Below are positions 1 to 9,953 of a stretch of 64,000 nucleotides of DNA, piece after piece. The translations under genes and the position numbers were made by a program. This DNA comes from Bradysia coprophila. Taxonomy: Eukaryota; Arthropoda; Insecta; Diptera; Sciaridae. Under the pieces are notes generated by a model. That model was not told the origin of the DNA. It was given only the letters and a program-made list of their open reading frames with translations, and did no database searches. The stretch spans positions 372,001-436,000 of the forward strand of contig NC_050736.1 of the NCBI RefSeq assembly GCF_014529535.1, in the 5' to 3' direction. Numbering within the stretch: position 1 is the stretch's first letter; every line of letters starts with the position of its first letter.

Positions 1-934
1 AATTTTCAAAAATTTTATCCGCAATATGAGTGTATAGCTAATTGAATATTCAAATTGTCGCACTATTTTCCTCTAGGTCGCGTTCTTTCGAAGGACGTCT
101 AGTTAGGACTGATGTCTATACACTACACGTATATAATACGGTATGTGTATAGTGCAATAAATGCATATAGACATGATACAAAAAAAATTACTTGCAATTT
201 ATTTGCATATTTGAATGAAGCCATTCAATGTATATTCAACCGCATTTTAGAGTGTGTATCTCTGTTTTATTACATAGATAGCTTATAACACTATCCAAGT
301 GACGATTGCATGATTAATAAAATCTGCAACGCTTTCGAGCTGTATAATATCGATTTACTGACTGTGACTGACTGCATGTATTTAAATAAAGTCTACTTAG
401 CTCATAGTATAAATATATTTATTTAAATTAGCAAATATTTGTGTGACTCATTCGAAAACCGCATTTTAATTTTCATAAAGTGAATGAAAATTTATTACGA
501 CTTCGCAGATATGTTTGGTGCGTTTTGCTACTTTTGTGCAATTATTATGTAATTCTCGTCGAGAGGTTTTTCTAAGAAACCATTTTACGTATAAGTACAC
601 ACATGACCATTATCGAAACCATAAAAACCAACCATTTGAGTTATTATTAAAAGTCTGTTTGCGGTACACATAGGCACACTATTGGCACTGGTTGTTCCAT
701 AGAGACTTAGAATTGGAGACACAATAAAACGAATGTGTAGGCGCCGCCGCCTGCATCTGTTTTCTTTTTTTAATGCTGCATTCAAATTATAATGCAGCCT
801 CTTTCCAATGCATGAATACAGAATCGAATTATTAGTTTGGTTCGAACAGTCCTTTTTTGGTCATGTTTAGCCGTCGCTTTAGGAACGATTAAATAAGATG
901 TTTGTTTTTGAGATATCCGTTGACAGACGGCAGT

Positions 935-1200
935 AAATAGCCTCAATACGAACAACACACACTCTACGGATAATAGCGGCAGAGTCAAAATGACCCAAAA
1001 TTATATCGGCTAAATTTGAAGTTATTGGACAAAATGATGTATGGACGACTTGTTCATTATCAAAAATAAGGGGCATCTTCTATGCATCACTTTTCGATTG
1101 GACCACGGGAACCACCTGGAACCACTTGCAAAAATCAAGCAAAATTTCGACTCTGCCGCTATTGTCCGTAGAGTGTGTGTTGTTCGTATTGAGGCTATTT
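935..1200. mobile_element. Foldback/MITE element with 59-bp terminal inverted repeats and 10-bp target-site duplication
   Basis: The element begins AAATAGCCTCAATACG and ends with the reverse complement. The two arms (935-993 and 1142-1200) match with one or two differences. It is flanked on both sides by the same 10 bp, agacggcagt (925-934 and 1201-1210). The 266-bp length leaves no room for a transposase, so it is non-autonomous. A 10-bp duplication is typical of Mutator-like or Phantom-type DNA transposons; that assignment is inference. Confidence 0.85.
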
Positions 1201-1394
1201 AGACGGCAGTAATATTGTACCAATAAAATTATATGAATCTTTTACTTCATTTGATGTAAGTAATTTCAACAGTATTTGATGCACAACGTCTTGTACCCCA
1301 TTTGTATACCTCATATACGTTTTTCCATGTATTACATGATGTAAGACTACTTACGAAGGTGTTCATCGCTTATTTCGTTTTGTACTTCTATCAC

Positions 1395-1591
1395 GGCAGT
1401 GTAAAATAAACCAGGCAGGAGTGGTTCATTTTTAAAATGTCAAATAAGGAACCCAATACATTGTATGAAAATGAACTCAAATGAACGCCGACATAAATTG
1501 AAAAAATTTTGTTCGCAAAACTCAAAGGCTACTAGATAATTCAGGTCCCTAATCAAATCAAGCGCTTCTGCCTGGTTTACTTTACTCTGCC
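1395..1591. repeat. Palindromic MITE-like repeat (GGCAGwGTAAAvTAAACCAGGCAG ends)
   Basis: The ends are inverted copies: ggcagtgtaaaataaacc at 1395 and the complement of ggcagagtaaagtaaacc ending at 1591. A second, partial member in inverted orientation is at 3030-3084. No clear target-site duplication was seen. Confidence 0.65.
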
Positions 1592-1662
1592 ATGCACCAC
1601 GTCATAAGTGCGCTTCAGAATTGACCAAATACAAGGCTGCTTTGGATTTGGTTGTTGTTTGC

Positions 1663-1880
1663 AAGGTTCTGAAAGACACTAACGAAGGAGGGTGAAACAC
1701 AAATCTTGACAACTCAGACATGTATATTATTTGAAAAGTCAACTTGAAAACAATTTTTTTTTGTTAAGTTGAAATCGTCATATAAAATTTTCCAAATCTA
1801 GTTGGCACTGCAGGGAAATTTTGATCACACCGCCTTCGTCATCAACTCGAAAGTGTCTTAATCTGTTCGTTCAGAACCTT
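1663..1880. repeat. Foldback repeat, AAGGTTCTGAA family, diverged copy
   Basis: The ends are AAGGTTCTGAA and TTCAGAACCTT, and the interior is an imperfect palindrome containing GTGTCTTAATCTGTTC near one end. A better-preserved copy lies at 43247-43508. The flanks ggttgttgttt (1650-1660) and ggttgtttgttt (1881-1892) look like a diverged target-site duplication. Confidence 0.7.
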
Positions 1881-2847
1881 GGTTGTTTGTTTCATTTTGA
1901 ATTTGTAGCGGACTTATGATGTGAATTGATTGAATTTTCAACAGATTGATATAGGATTTATGTACTGTGCTCCGCAGAATTTGAATTTTGAGTGATTGTA
2001 TGGGTGAACTAGTATAGTAAACCAAGATATTTCAACGCATCTTTATATCCTTTATATGAAAATTGTGTATTGTAATTCAACGCTGCGTTAGTTTCACCCT
2101 TTTCGCTTTTCATATGGAATTTTCAGCGCACTTACGTCGTCATCTGGTTTTTCGCTATAATTTTGTTATAAGTGTATGGACCTCATACGCCTATGTAATA
2201 AATAGTATGTATAGTGCCGGAGGCTTTCGATCATTTTCGTTTAAGCCAAACAGAAGTCATAGCAATTGCTTATTCTAACATAACGCCTTTTGCACTTCCT
2301 ACACTGCACTCTACTATAAAATTCAAAAGTTCAAACAATTGTGGGAGACAAAGATTGTCGATCTACTAATTCAAAAACAAATGACGCCTGCCAGCTAAAT
2401 AACATTACACGTATTCTATACAAAGTTGTAGACGATCAAGCTCTTTCCTCTTTCACTCTTCATTCTAAATTTTTACTATGAACTGACAATGTTTGCCGGC
2501 AAATAAAATTAGTAATTAGAACTAGACGTAAAACGACGATGTCTTTTTTTGTTGGTGAACTTACTCAAAGAAACTTATATTTGTAAAGAAACGTATAAAC
2601 TAAAATAGAAATTGATAATTTTGTCTCATAAGTTTAAATTTAGATTTGGTTGGCGGCTGATGCCTGATTTGTTCCAGGGATTTTGGGTGTAGATTTTTGA
2701 AATGTTACATTCCGAAAACAAGTTTAGAAAAACGAATTTAAGATCGTCAGAATGTTAGGGTAAATTCGTCAAGTTCTTTCTATTTAAGGACGAAAAAATA
2801 CAAAATTTGAAGTGTCAAAAACAAATCATACGCGTCGTATAGGTTTG

Positions 2848-2960
2848 TTCCAAGTAACTTAAAACACGAATTTTGACTGGCCGAACGAACATGATTTCAT
2901 CCACAGAGATCGGTTTTCATAGAAATGTTGCTGAGGTTATGTCTCTATGGAGTCTTACAT
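2848..2960. repeat. Dispersed repeat shared with 35390-35530 in opposite orientation
   Basis: The stretch from ataggtttgttccaagtaac through the gaattttgactggccgaacg block to the ccacagagatcgg block and the tatgtctctatgga block reads as the reverse complement of 35400-35520. Gene content was not seen in either copy. Confidence 0.7.
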
Positions 2961-3029
2961 TTTGCATTTAAAACTAATTCAATTTATGTCAGTGTTCATT
3001 TTAGTTCATTTTTATACAGATTTAGATCT

Positions 3030-3084
3030 CTTATTTGACGTTTCAAAAATTACCCGCTCCTGCATGTTTTATTTTACTCTGCCG
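3030..3084. repeat. Partial copy of the 1395-1591 MITE-like repeat
   Basis: The sequence ending in tgcatgttttattttactctgcc is the reverse complement of the 5' end of the 1395-1591 element, including the gtcaaataag block. Only about one arm is present. Confidence 0.55.
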
Positions 3085-3700
3085 AGTGATTACCGTGGTT
3101 ACGAGTGATTTACGATGTTCTCACAATAGAGGGTGTTGAATTTATTTTTCAATTGATTTGTTCATTCACTCACTGATTCATCCAAAATTCAAATTCTGAA
3201 GCGCATTTACGGCGTGAATTATAGTTGACAGATGATTTGTATTACACGCGTCACGAAAATAAAACTCTTTCTTTCACCATGTTATATTTTGAGAATTGCC
3301 CCCCTGTAAGGGGAATATTTCTTTAAGAATGTGAGCGCAAACCTCAATGGCTCTGGTGTAATTCCGCGTGTGTATATCGAATGGTTTTTTCTCGTTTGAT
3401 GCGCGGTTGAAACGGTTCGATTGAAAAAGTGAACATATTTTTTCGCTATATCGGCTATACACATCATTGGCTGTCAAGATTTTCCTTAGCATTACATACC
3501 GAGTGCGATTGGGAGGAAAAAGGTGATTGTTATATAATTATTTGTTTTACGAAAGCCAAGTTGTGCGAGCAAACCAATTTTAATTCAATTAAATTAAAAT
3601 CGTTGATTCGTTTCCCATTGAATAAATGTAGGTTTTTTCCATATTCACTTGTAAGTACAGCAAAACTAATTTCGATGAAATGGTCAAATTTCAGAAAAAA

Positions 3701-4619
3701 ATGGCACCACCACCATCATATTCAGATCTTGGCAAACAAGCCCGTGACGTTTTCGGAAAAGGTTACCACTTTGGTTTGTGGAAACTAGATTGTAAAACAA
3801 AAACCGAATCCGGTGTTGAATTCAGCACAAGCGGAAATTCCAATCAAGAAACTGGAAAGGTAGCTGGTTCCTTGGAGACCAAGTACAAAGTCAACGATTA
3901 TGGTTTGTCGTTGAGCGAAAAGTGGACCACCGATAATACCCTTTTCACCGAAATCTCGCACACGGACAAGCTCCTCAAAGGATTGAAGTTGACATTCGAA
4001 GGCTCGTTCGCCCCACACACTGGAACCAAAAGTGGCAAGATCAAGGCCTCATACGGCCAGGATTTGGTCAAAATTGACAGTGATGTTAATGTAAACTTGG
4101 CCGGTCCAGTTATTAACGCGTCGGGTGTCGTTGGTTACGAAGGATGGTTGGCTGGGTATCAAACCGCATTCGATACTCAAAAAACCAAATTGGTCACGAA
4201 CAACTTTGCCGTCGGTTACGTGTGCAAGGAATTCGCTGTTCATACCAATGTGTAAGTTCGATCGATACCTTTTTGCATCGCGAAATTCCAAACATTCTAA
4301 AGCATTCCCATTCAACAGCAACGATGGTCAAGAGTTCGCTGGATCTGTTTACCACAAAGTAAACAACGATTTGGGTTGTGGTGTCCAATTGTCCTGGTCA
4401 GCGGGTAACAACAACACCAAATTCGGCATCGGTGCCCAATACAATTTGGACAAAGATGCAGTCGTTCGCGCTAAGGTGAACAATTCCAGTCAAATTGGTT
4501 TGGGCTATCAGCAGAAGTTGCGCGATGGCATCACATTGACTTTGTCTACTTTGATCGATGGTAAGAACTTCAATGCTGGCGGTCACAGAATCGGTGTTGC
4601 TCTTGATCTTGAAGCTTAA
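3701..4619 (+). CDS. porin: Voltage-dependent anion channel (mitochondrial porin)
   Basis: VDAC forms the main beta-barrel pore of the mitochondrial outer membrane and passes ATP, ADP and small metabolites. Two coding exons, 3701-4251 and 4319-4619, join across a 67-nt GT-AG intron in frame (GT|C, Val) and give 283 residues, the usual length for animal VDAC1. The protein starts [18 protein letters not shown], the amphipathic N-terminal helix of the family. It contains the typical barrel blocks, such as ending [20 protein letters not shown] and HTNV-NDGQEF across the splice. I start at 3701 because an upstream in-frame ATG at 3680 lies inside a likely 5'UTR intron: GTAAGT at 3651 and TTTCAG ending at 3694, 44 nt. 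The coding sequence is richer in G+C and more regular than its surroundings. A poly(A) signal AATAAA is at 4710-4715. Identification is secure. Confidence 0.97.
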
Positions 4620-4709
4620 AATAGATATTTGTATTGCACCACTGCCACGTGAAAATTCATGAGGTGAATGTAACTTCAACAACAAATTGCGTAATTCTGA
4701 ACTTAGTAA

Positions 4710-4715
4710 AATAAA
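4710..4715 (+). terminator. Poly(A) signal of the porin gene
   Basis: AATAAA lies 91 nt after the porin stop codon in the sense strand. It is the first canonical hexamer after the gene. Confidence 0.6.
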
Positions 4716-4719
4716 ATAT

Positions 4720-7147
4720 GCAATCTATCGTTCAATGGGAATTGGTTTTATTCATTGTCTGCAATTAGTGTCTGCAAAGTCTTATGTAACCTGTTTGGCG
4801 TCTCTTTTTTTACTGGTCCCTCACTGAAATCCTGAAATTTGCGCGACATTATCTCTCAACAGATCTGAAGGTTGTGCGACTGTTCTACGACTCTTGGTCT
4901 TGGGTACAATCAATGCCAACTTCCACGTCACCACTTTTCGCAAAAACAATATTTGCGTTACGCATTCGCCACACTAATTTAGATCATGTGAGCTAGCTTT
5001 TATAATCACAATCTTCAATTATGTATTCTCGCATGTTTCACCGGGGCATGCGTCTTTGTTTTTAAGTCACGTAACACACAAACAACGTTATAAATGTAAG
5101 TGGTTTAGCACACAATACCTAGTTGTTGTAAATGGGAAATAATGTGGAACGGAATGGAACAGTGACCGACGTGCAACCAACTTTCATAAGGGCGAATATT
5201 CAAAGAAAATTTTATATTCTGCCGGACAATATGGATTTCTCGTTTCTTACATGTCTGTGACGAGTTGCAAAATTATGTGTTCCGTTCCATCCTCAACAGC
5301 AAAAATATTAGGCAGTGCAACATCAAACTCTAGAAAAATGATATTGAAACCATACGCCCACTTAAGACGTTCAACTTATTCGCTCTGATGCTCTGAAAGC
5401 AAATAACACAATCTATCAATTCGCCTCTAAAAAGTGCGAGACATCATCGGAGAACAGAAATATGTTTAATCTATAATATTTGTGTTCGTCGGTTCAATGC
5501 CCTGAGATATATTTAATGAATTCGGAAATTTGGCGAAACAGATTTTATTTTTGTGTTTTATCAAAAATTCATTGAATTCATTGAGCTATCACCGAATTCT
5601 TTAAATTTCATTGGCAGGTGAGGTTAGGTGTAGAATTCTGGTGACATAATAATGTATGTAGGGCAGGTTTTCCATCTATATGAATGTGACGTGTGTTTGT
5701 ATAATAAACATTCGTTCGAACCGATATGGAACAGCGATTTCGTACGATTATATGGTATAAAAGTTCGCGAGTTACGATTTTAGAATGAATTCAATTCATA
5801 CATGTATACAGTTAGACAGTTAGGTAGGTTATAAGTATATATCATCTGAGTTATCAACGTCGCCTTATAGCAAAATAGATGTTGAAACAAATGAACTTAG
5901 TTGAATAGTGAAAGATTTCACGGTCACGAAAATATTTAGATCGAAACAAGGAACAGATTCCTGTACTGTCCCAATGATATACTTGCTGTCTGCGAACAAT
6001 TTAGTGTTTAGTGAGGTGTACAATAGTTTTCTCAAAGATTGATTAGAATTTTCACATCGCAGGCGAGAAATAGTCATTTTCCTCCCCTCCGCTGAAACTT
6101 TGGCAGCCTTTGTTGTGAAAAACGTTGTGACTTACCTATCTCTGCCCCTCGAAATGCAATTTCAAACTTCTCATCGCTCGTTGAACAAATAACTATTGTC
6201 AGCCTTGTGATGTTCGCAATTCTAATGACCTGAGCTCAAAAAATCGTCAACTTTCTGGTTCAAGCATGAAATGATGAATTTTTCACCAATTACGTCACGT
6301 ACGGAATTTTCCAAACCTATCGAAATTTCCCTTTTACAAAATGAGCTAAAAATTGCTAAATAACAAAGTCATCGAATTTTCCATTTAAAAAAAAATGAGC
6401 GGAAAAATTTCGGGATCCGCCAAATATGCCATATTGAACATGGCCAGTCCTGGCTTGGTCAAAATTGACCCGAATGTTTAACCACCGTTACGTTTTCTTG
6501 ATCATTTCTCCGACGTGATGTCATTTGTGAACAGTCCCCAACTTGTTCTCAGAGTGGCGGTGAACGATGGAAAATTGAATTTAGGAAAATACAGTCAGAG
6601 GCACTGAAATTTCAGCATGAATTTGTTTCAGCTGTTTTTCAGCACATAAACAATCAAAACTGTTTATACGTCTTTATACGGTTTTACGACGCGCGTGTGT
6701 GTAGTAACTTCTACCGTATAAACAGTTTTGATTGTATGTGTTGATCAGCTGAAGGAACAGATGAATCAACTTCATGCTGAAATTTCACTTCCTCTGACTG
6801 TACTGTCTAAATGCGAAGTTCCTACAAATATAAATTATTATGGGCGAATTTGATGTTACAACTATGGTTCCATATGGGACTAGACATAATAAATTCTATT
6901 TTTATCACTGCGTTGGTCGATTATTATCTGTGAATTATATATAGCCCACAGCTGCTGCCCAGCATCAACCAATAATATTGCTGTTAATTTGCTGAGACCA
7001 ATTTGAAATGAATTAAAAATGTGCTAAAAACGTCTGTTTTATATGTTTACTTTGTTCATTGCAGATGGTTAAGATAATTTACACATTTTTTCTAATTGCT
7101 ATTTATATCATAAATATTACCTAATACAAAGACAATAATAAGCTAAC
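4720..7147. other. Intergenic region between porin and the PLCXD-like gene
   Basis: No coding sequence was recognised. It holds one clear palindromic repeat (6590-6802). The two flanking genes converge on this region, so their 3' ends lie at its borders. Confidence 0.6.
6590..6802. repeat. 213-bp palindromic MITE-like repeat
   Basis: The ends tacagtcagagg and cctctgactgta are inverted copies. The arms continue inward through the cactgaaatttcagcatgaa block and the caatcaaaactgtttata block. The centre contains cgacgcgcgtgtgtg. No target-site duplication was recognised. Confidence 0.75.
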
Positions 7148-9953
7148 TCACTTAACATCCATATCAAAAAACACTAAATCGGTGAACTGAGACGCCTTAT
7201 GTCGATTTATATGTATTGCCATATCAATCAAATTCGTGCTGTAAAAGTAGTCCAGAGCGACAACATTAGCGGAAAGGCTCCATATTCCCCCCAACCAAAC
7301 TGACAAATCATGATTGATACGGTAAGCACGTTCTCGAGTGGTTAAGAGAGAGCTGCCCGATATCTATAGTAACGATTGGAATACTTAAAAAGATCTCTCT
7401 GACCAACAAAAATGAAACAAAATTTTACATATGAGCTTTCCACTCCCTGTCTCCCAAAAAATGACCAGCCAATATGATCGCTTGCACTTCCATTATACTT
7501 CATCGAAAACACTTTCCTCATATACTCTTTCATTTCCGTTGTTCTCAAATCTTTGGTTGAAAATCGTTTCCACGACGGCCAAATGATGTTGGTTTCTGTT
7601 TTGTACATCAAGGACAAGGAAAATTAATAGCTACGCGATTGCAATGATCATAGATAATTATAAACCTTTTTCCATATCCGGTTGATTGTATATTATCAAC
7701 AATCTCCCTCGTGATTCCATGTCAGTGATCGTTAAATCGTATGAATGTGATACATGGTCGTTGGGATATGCAATGTGTTTAAATTCACTTTCCAAGTATT
7801 TCAAGAATTGGAGATGACGATCTCGATTAAATCCTGAAATCGGATGATTTCGAATGATAAAATATAAGATTGTAATGTATGTTCAAATGGTGTGCGGACT
7901 GTTTGGTGCCATTAATATAGTACAGGTTTTTAAGACACTTAAATGTAAAGAAGCCACTTTTAAGAGGTTATTCTGCGCTAACACTAAGAACGGATCTATT
8001 ACACGACGTCAAAGTATAAATCATTGAAATAGTGTAATAAGGTAGTGATAACCTAAAAAAAATTCCTTCGTGAGGTAAAATTCCCATTTTATTGCTATCA
8101 GAACGTCAGTTCTGAAATAAGTCGTCCACTGTTAGACATCATTATCAAGTCTTCAAGATTCAAATATCTATGTTACATTGTTACAATCCGTATGTAATTT
8201 GAATGATTTATTATCGGGAAGTTACTCTGTCGGTCTCAGAGCTTACGAGGATTTACACCTGTATTACGGATTTTTTTTTGTTGGAACGGTTGGTTAGGAA
8301 ACTGGTACTCTGACACCAGCAGCCAAGGAACCGTTTACTTGAGTGAAGTAGCTTCAACGATTTAATAAATGTTTTACCAATGAAGGTTTTGATACAATCT
8401 GTTGAAAACAGTTAGATCAAAAGAAGAAACAGCTACTGGTGATATGGTAGAAATTTGAAATTTTTGAAAGGGTAATAATTCTCTGATTCTCCGACGACAA
8501 AAGAAGTAATGCCTAGACTAGTTCCCAATTATATAGCAGAATGTTATGTAACTAATGAAATAATAGTAATTTACGTACCTCTTTTGGACGGTATATTTTA
8601 GGCAATTTCGCGAGTGCCTAAAATAAACCGTCCACAACAGGTACGTATACAACTTTTCATGCTGAGGAGTTAAATTATGAGAAAAATTCCGTAATTTATG
8701 CCCAAGGCATGAAAAAGATTTTTGTTCGATCCGCTGAAAATACTTTAGCAAAAGAATCGATTACTGGTGAAATGTTAAGATGATTAAATTATGTAGTTTC
8801 AAGTGAGCACTATTGAGGCTACCAAAAATGACAAAAATGGAAAATGATTTGCATATTTCACTTACCGATTGGAAATGCATTGAAATCAATTATTACAATT
8901 TGATTGGCCAGTGAAATGAATCGTCTTATATCTCCAATGATTACTGATATTGGCGTAATAAATAAATTCTCGTTCACAGCCCAAAATTTCACTGGTTCAT
9001 CGACGTCGTCATTATATCTAAAAGTTAAGAGATTGGGATGCAAAGGGTGATCAATATTTTGGACAACGTTACATAATATTGCCTCAGCCACAGCACTTCT
9101 TCTAGAGCAGGGCTGTGCTTCAGCAAATTTAATGATGAAAATTACTCAAATAAATCTGTTTACCCAACACTTATGTCCAAATATCTTATCCCGAGGACTA
9201 ATTGAGTCCACACATCAAAATTTTGTGTTAATCCGAACTTTTCTACCAAAACATTTGGTCCATTCGACTTTTTATAGTAACATCCCGAACAGTGAGTACC
9301 TTCGGTAAAACACAAATAAATTAGAATATTTTCGAATCGTTCTTTTAGTGGCTGTTATGTTTTATCTACCGGGTATGAATAAATTTTTGAGCGGCACTTC
9401 TTTCAAATGACTTATCTCGCTCATCCAGGTCGGTTGAATTTTCAAACAATCCAACGATTTCAACGAAGTTTCGTCGTACGATGCTACAAAAAACGACAAA
9501 CATTGTCCGCCGTTAACGCGTTTGGGTGGCTCGCTTAAAAAATCGTTTCGATTCCATCCTTCTGGTAGTGTTAATTGGCCAACGGTCACGTTCGTCTCAT
9601 ATACTCCTTTCTGAGTGCTATTCGTTACAATATACGTCCTTGCTTCATCGCCATTAGTGGATGGATCTTTGTCAAAAAGTCCGATCCATTTCGGTGGATT
9701 TTTGCAGGACGGACCCCAATTTACAATAATCGGTGATTCTTCTAAGCTTTTGCCTTTTGACGAGATGGTTAGATATACGGGACATGCAGAAATGGGTTCC
9801 AACACTGGTGTGAGGTAAATAAATATTAAAATCGCTTCCAAACGGAGATTATACACAATACATACGTCTACCAGTGTTCTGTCTTGCAGACACCTGGACA
9901 ATGCAAGCAAGAACGACAAGTATGAACAGTTGTAAAATTTTGGTTCTGTTCAT
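7148..9953 (-). CDS. Secreted PI-PLC X-domain (PLCXD-like) protein, probable pseudoenzyme
   Basis: Seven exons on the minus strand (9953-9872, 9804-9370, 9299-9164, 9101-8866, 7833-7666, 7595-7429, 7363-7148) join in frame at GT-AG borders and give 479 residues. Residues 1-24 are a signal peptide (MNRTKILQLFILVVLACIVQ). Residues 30-170 match the N-terminal sandwich domain of insect PLCXD proteins (CPVYLTIS, WIGLFDKDP). The phosphodiesterase barrel follows: LFIPGTHCSG at about 169-178, GIRYLDISVG near 209-218, VIIDFNAFPIG, and NVVALDYFYSTNLIDMA near the C terminus. The first catalytic His of the IPGTHDSG motif is kept (H175), but the following Asp is Cys, the Arg of LDIR is Ser (216), and the second catalytic His position (NHD/NHG) reads NEN (261-263). 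The fold seems kept while hydrolysis is probably lost. The stop follows an AA|GTGAGT sequence that could be a donor, so a further 3' exon is possible. Confidence 0.88.
8572..8647. repeat. Small hairpin inside the PLCXD intron
   Basis: tacgtacctcttttggacgg pairs with ccgtccacaacaggtacgta, with inner arms attttaggcaatttcgcg/gtgcctaaaat. The TTTAGGCAATTTCGC core recurs in the repeats at 56215-56287 and 16045-16085. It lies in the intron between exons 4 and 5. Confidence 0.65.

Larger units (their letters stand above)
1..3650. other. Gene-free, repeat-rich region upstream of the porin gene
   Basis: No reading frame here has coding character or a recognisable domain. The stretch holds at least four palindromic or dispersed repeats, listed separately (935-1200, 1395-1591, 1663-1880, 2848-2960 with 3030-3084). 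The part nearest 3650 probably contains the untranslated first exon(s) and promoter of the porin gene, but I could not place a transcription start. Confidence 0.6.

Noticed and set aside
3680..3700. Upstream in-frame ATG for the porin gene
   Set aside because: It adds seven residues not found in VDACs and lies before a good splice acceptor (TTTCAG at 3689-3694), so it is probably intronic.
7342..7428. Apparent frameshift in the PLCXD gene near its C-terminal exon
   Set aside because: A 65-nt GT-AG intron (7428-7364) explains the change of frame exactly, with phase 0 on both sides and length typical of this genome.
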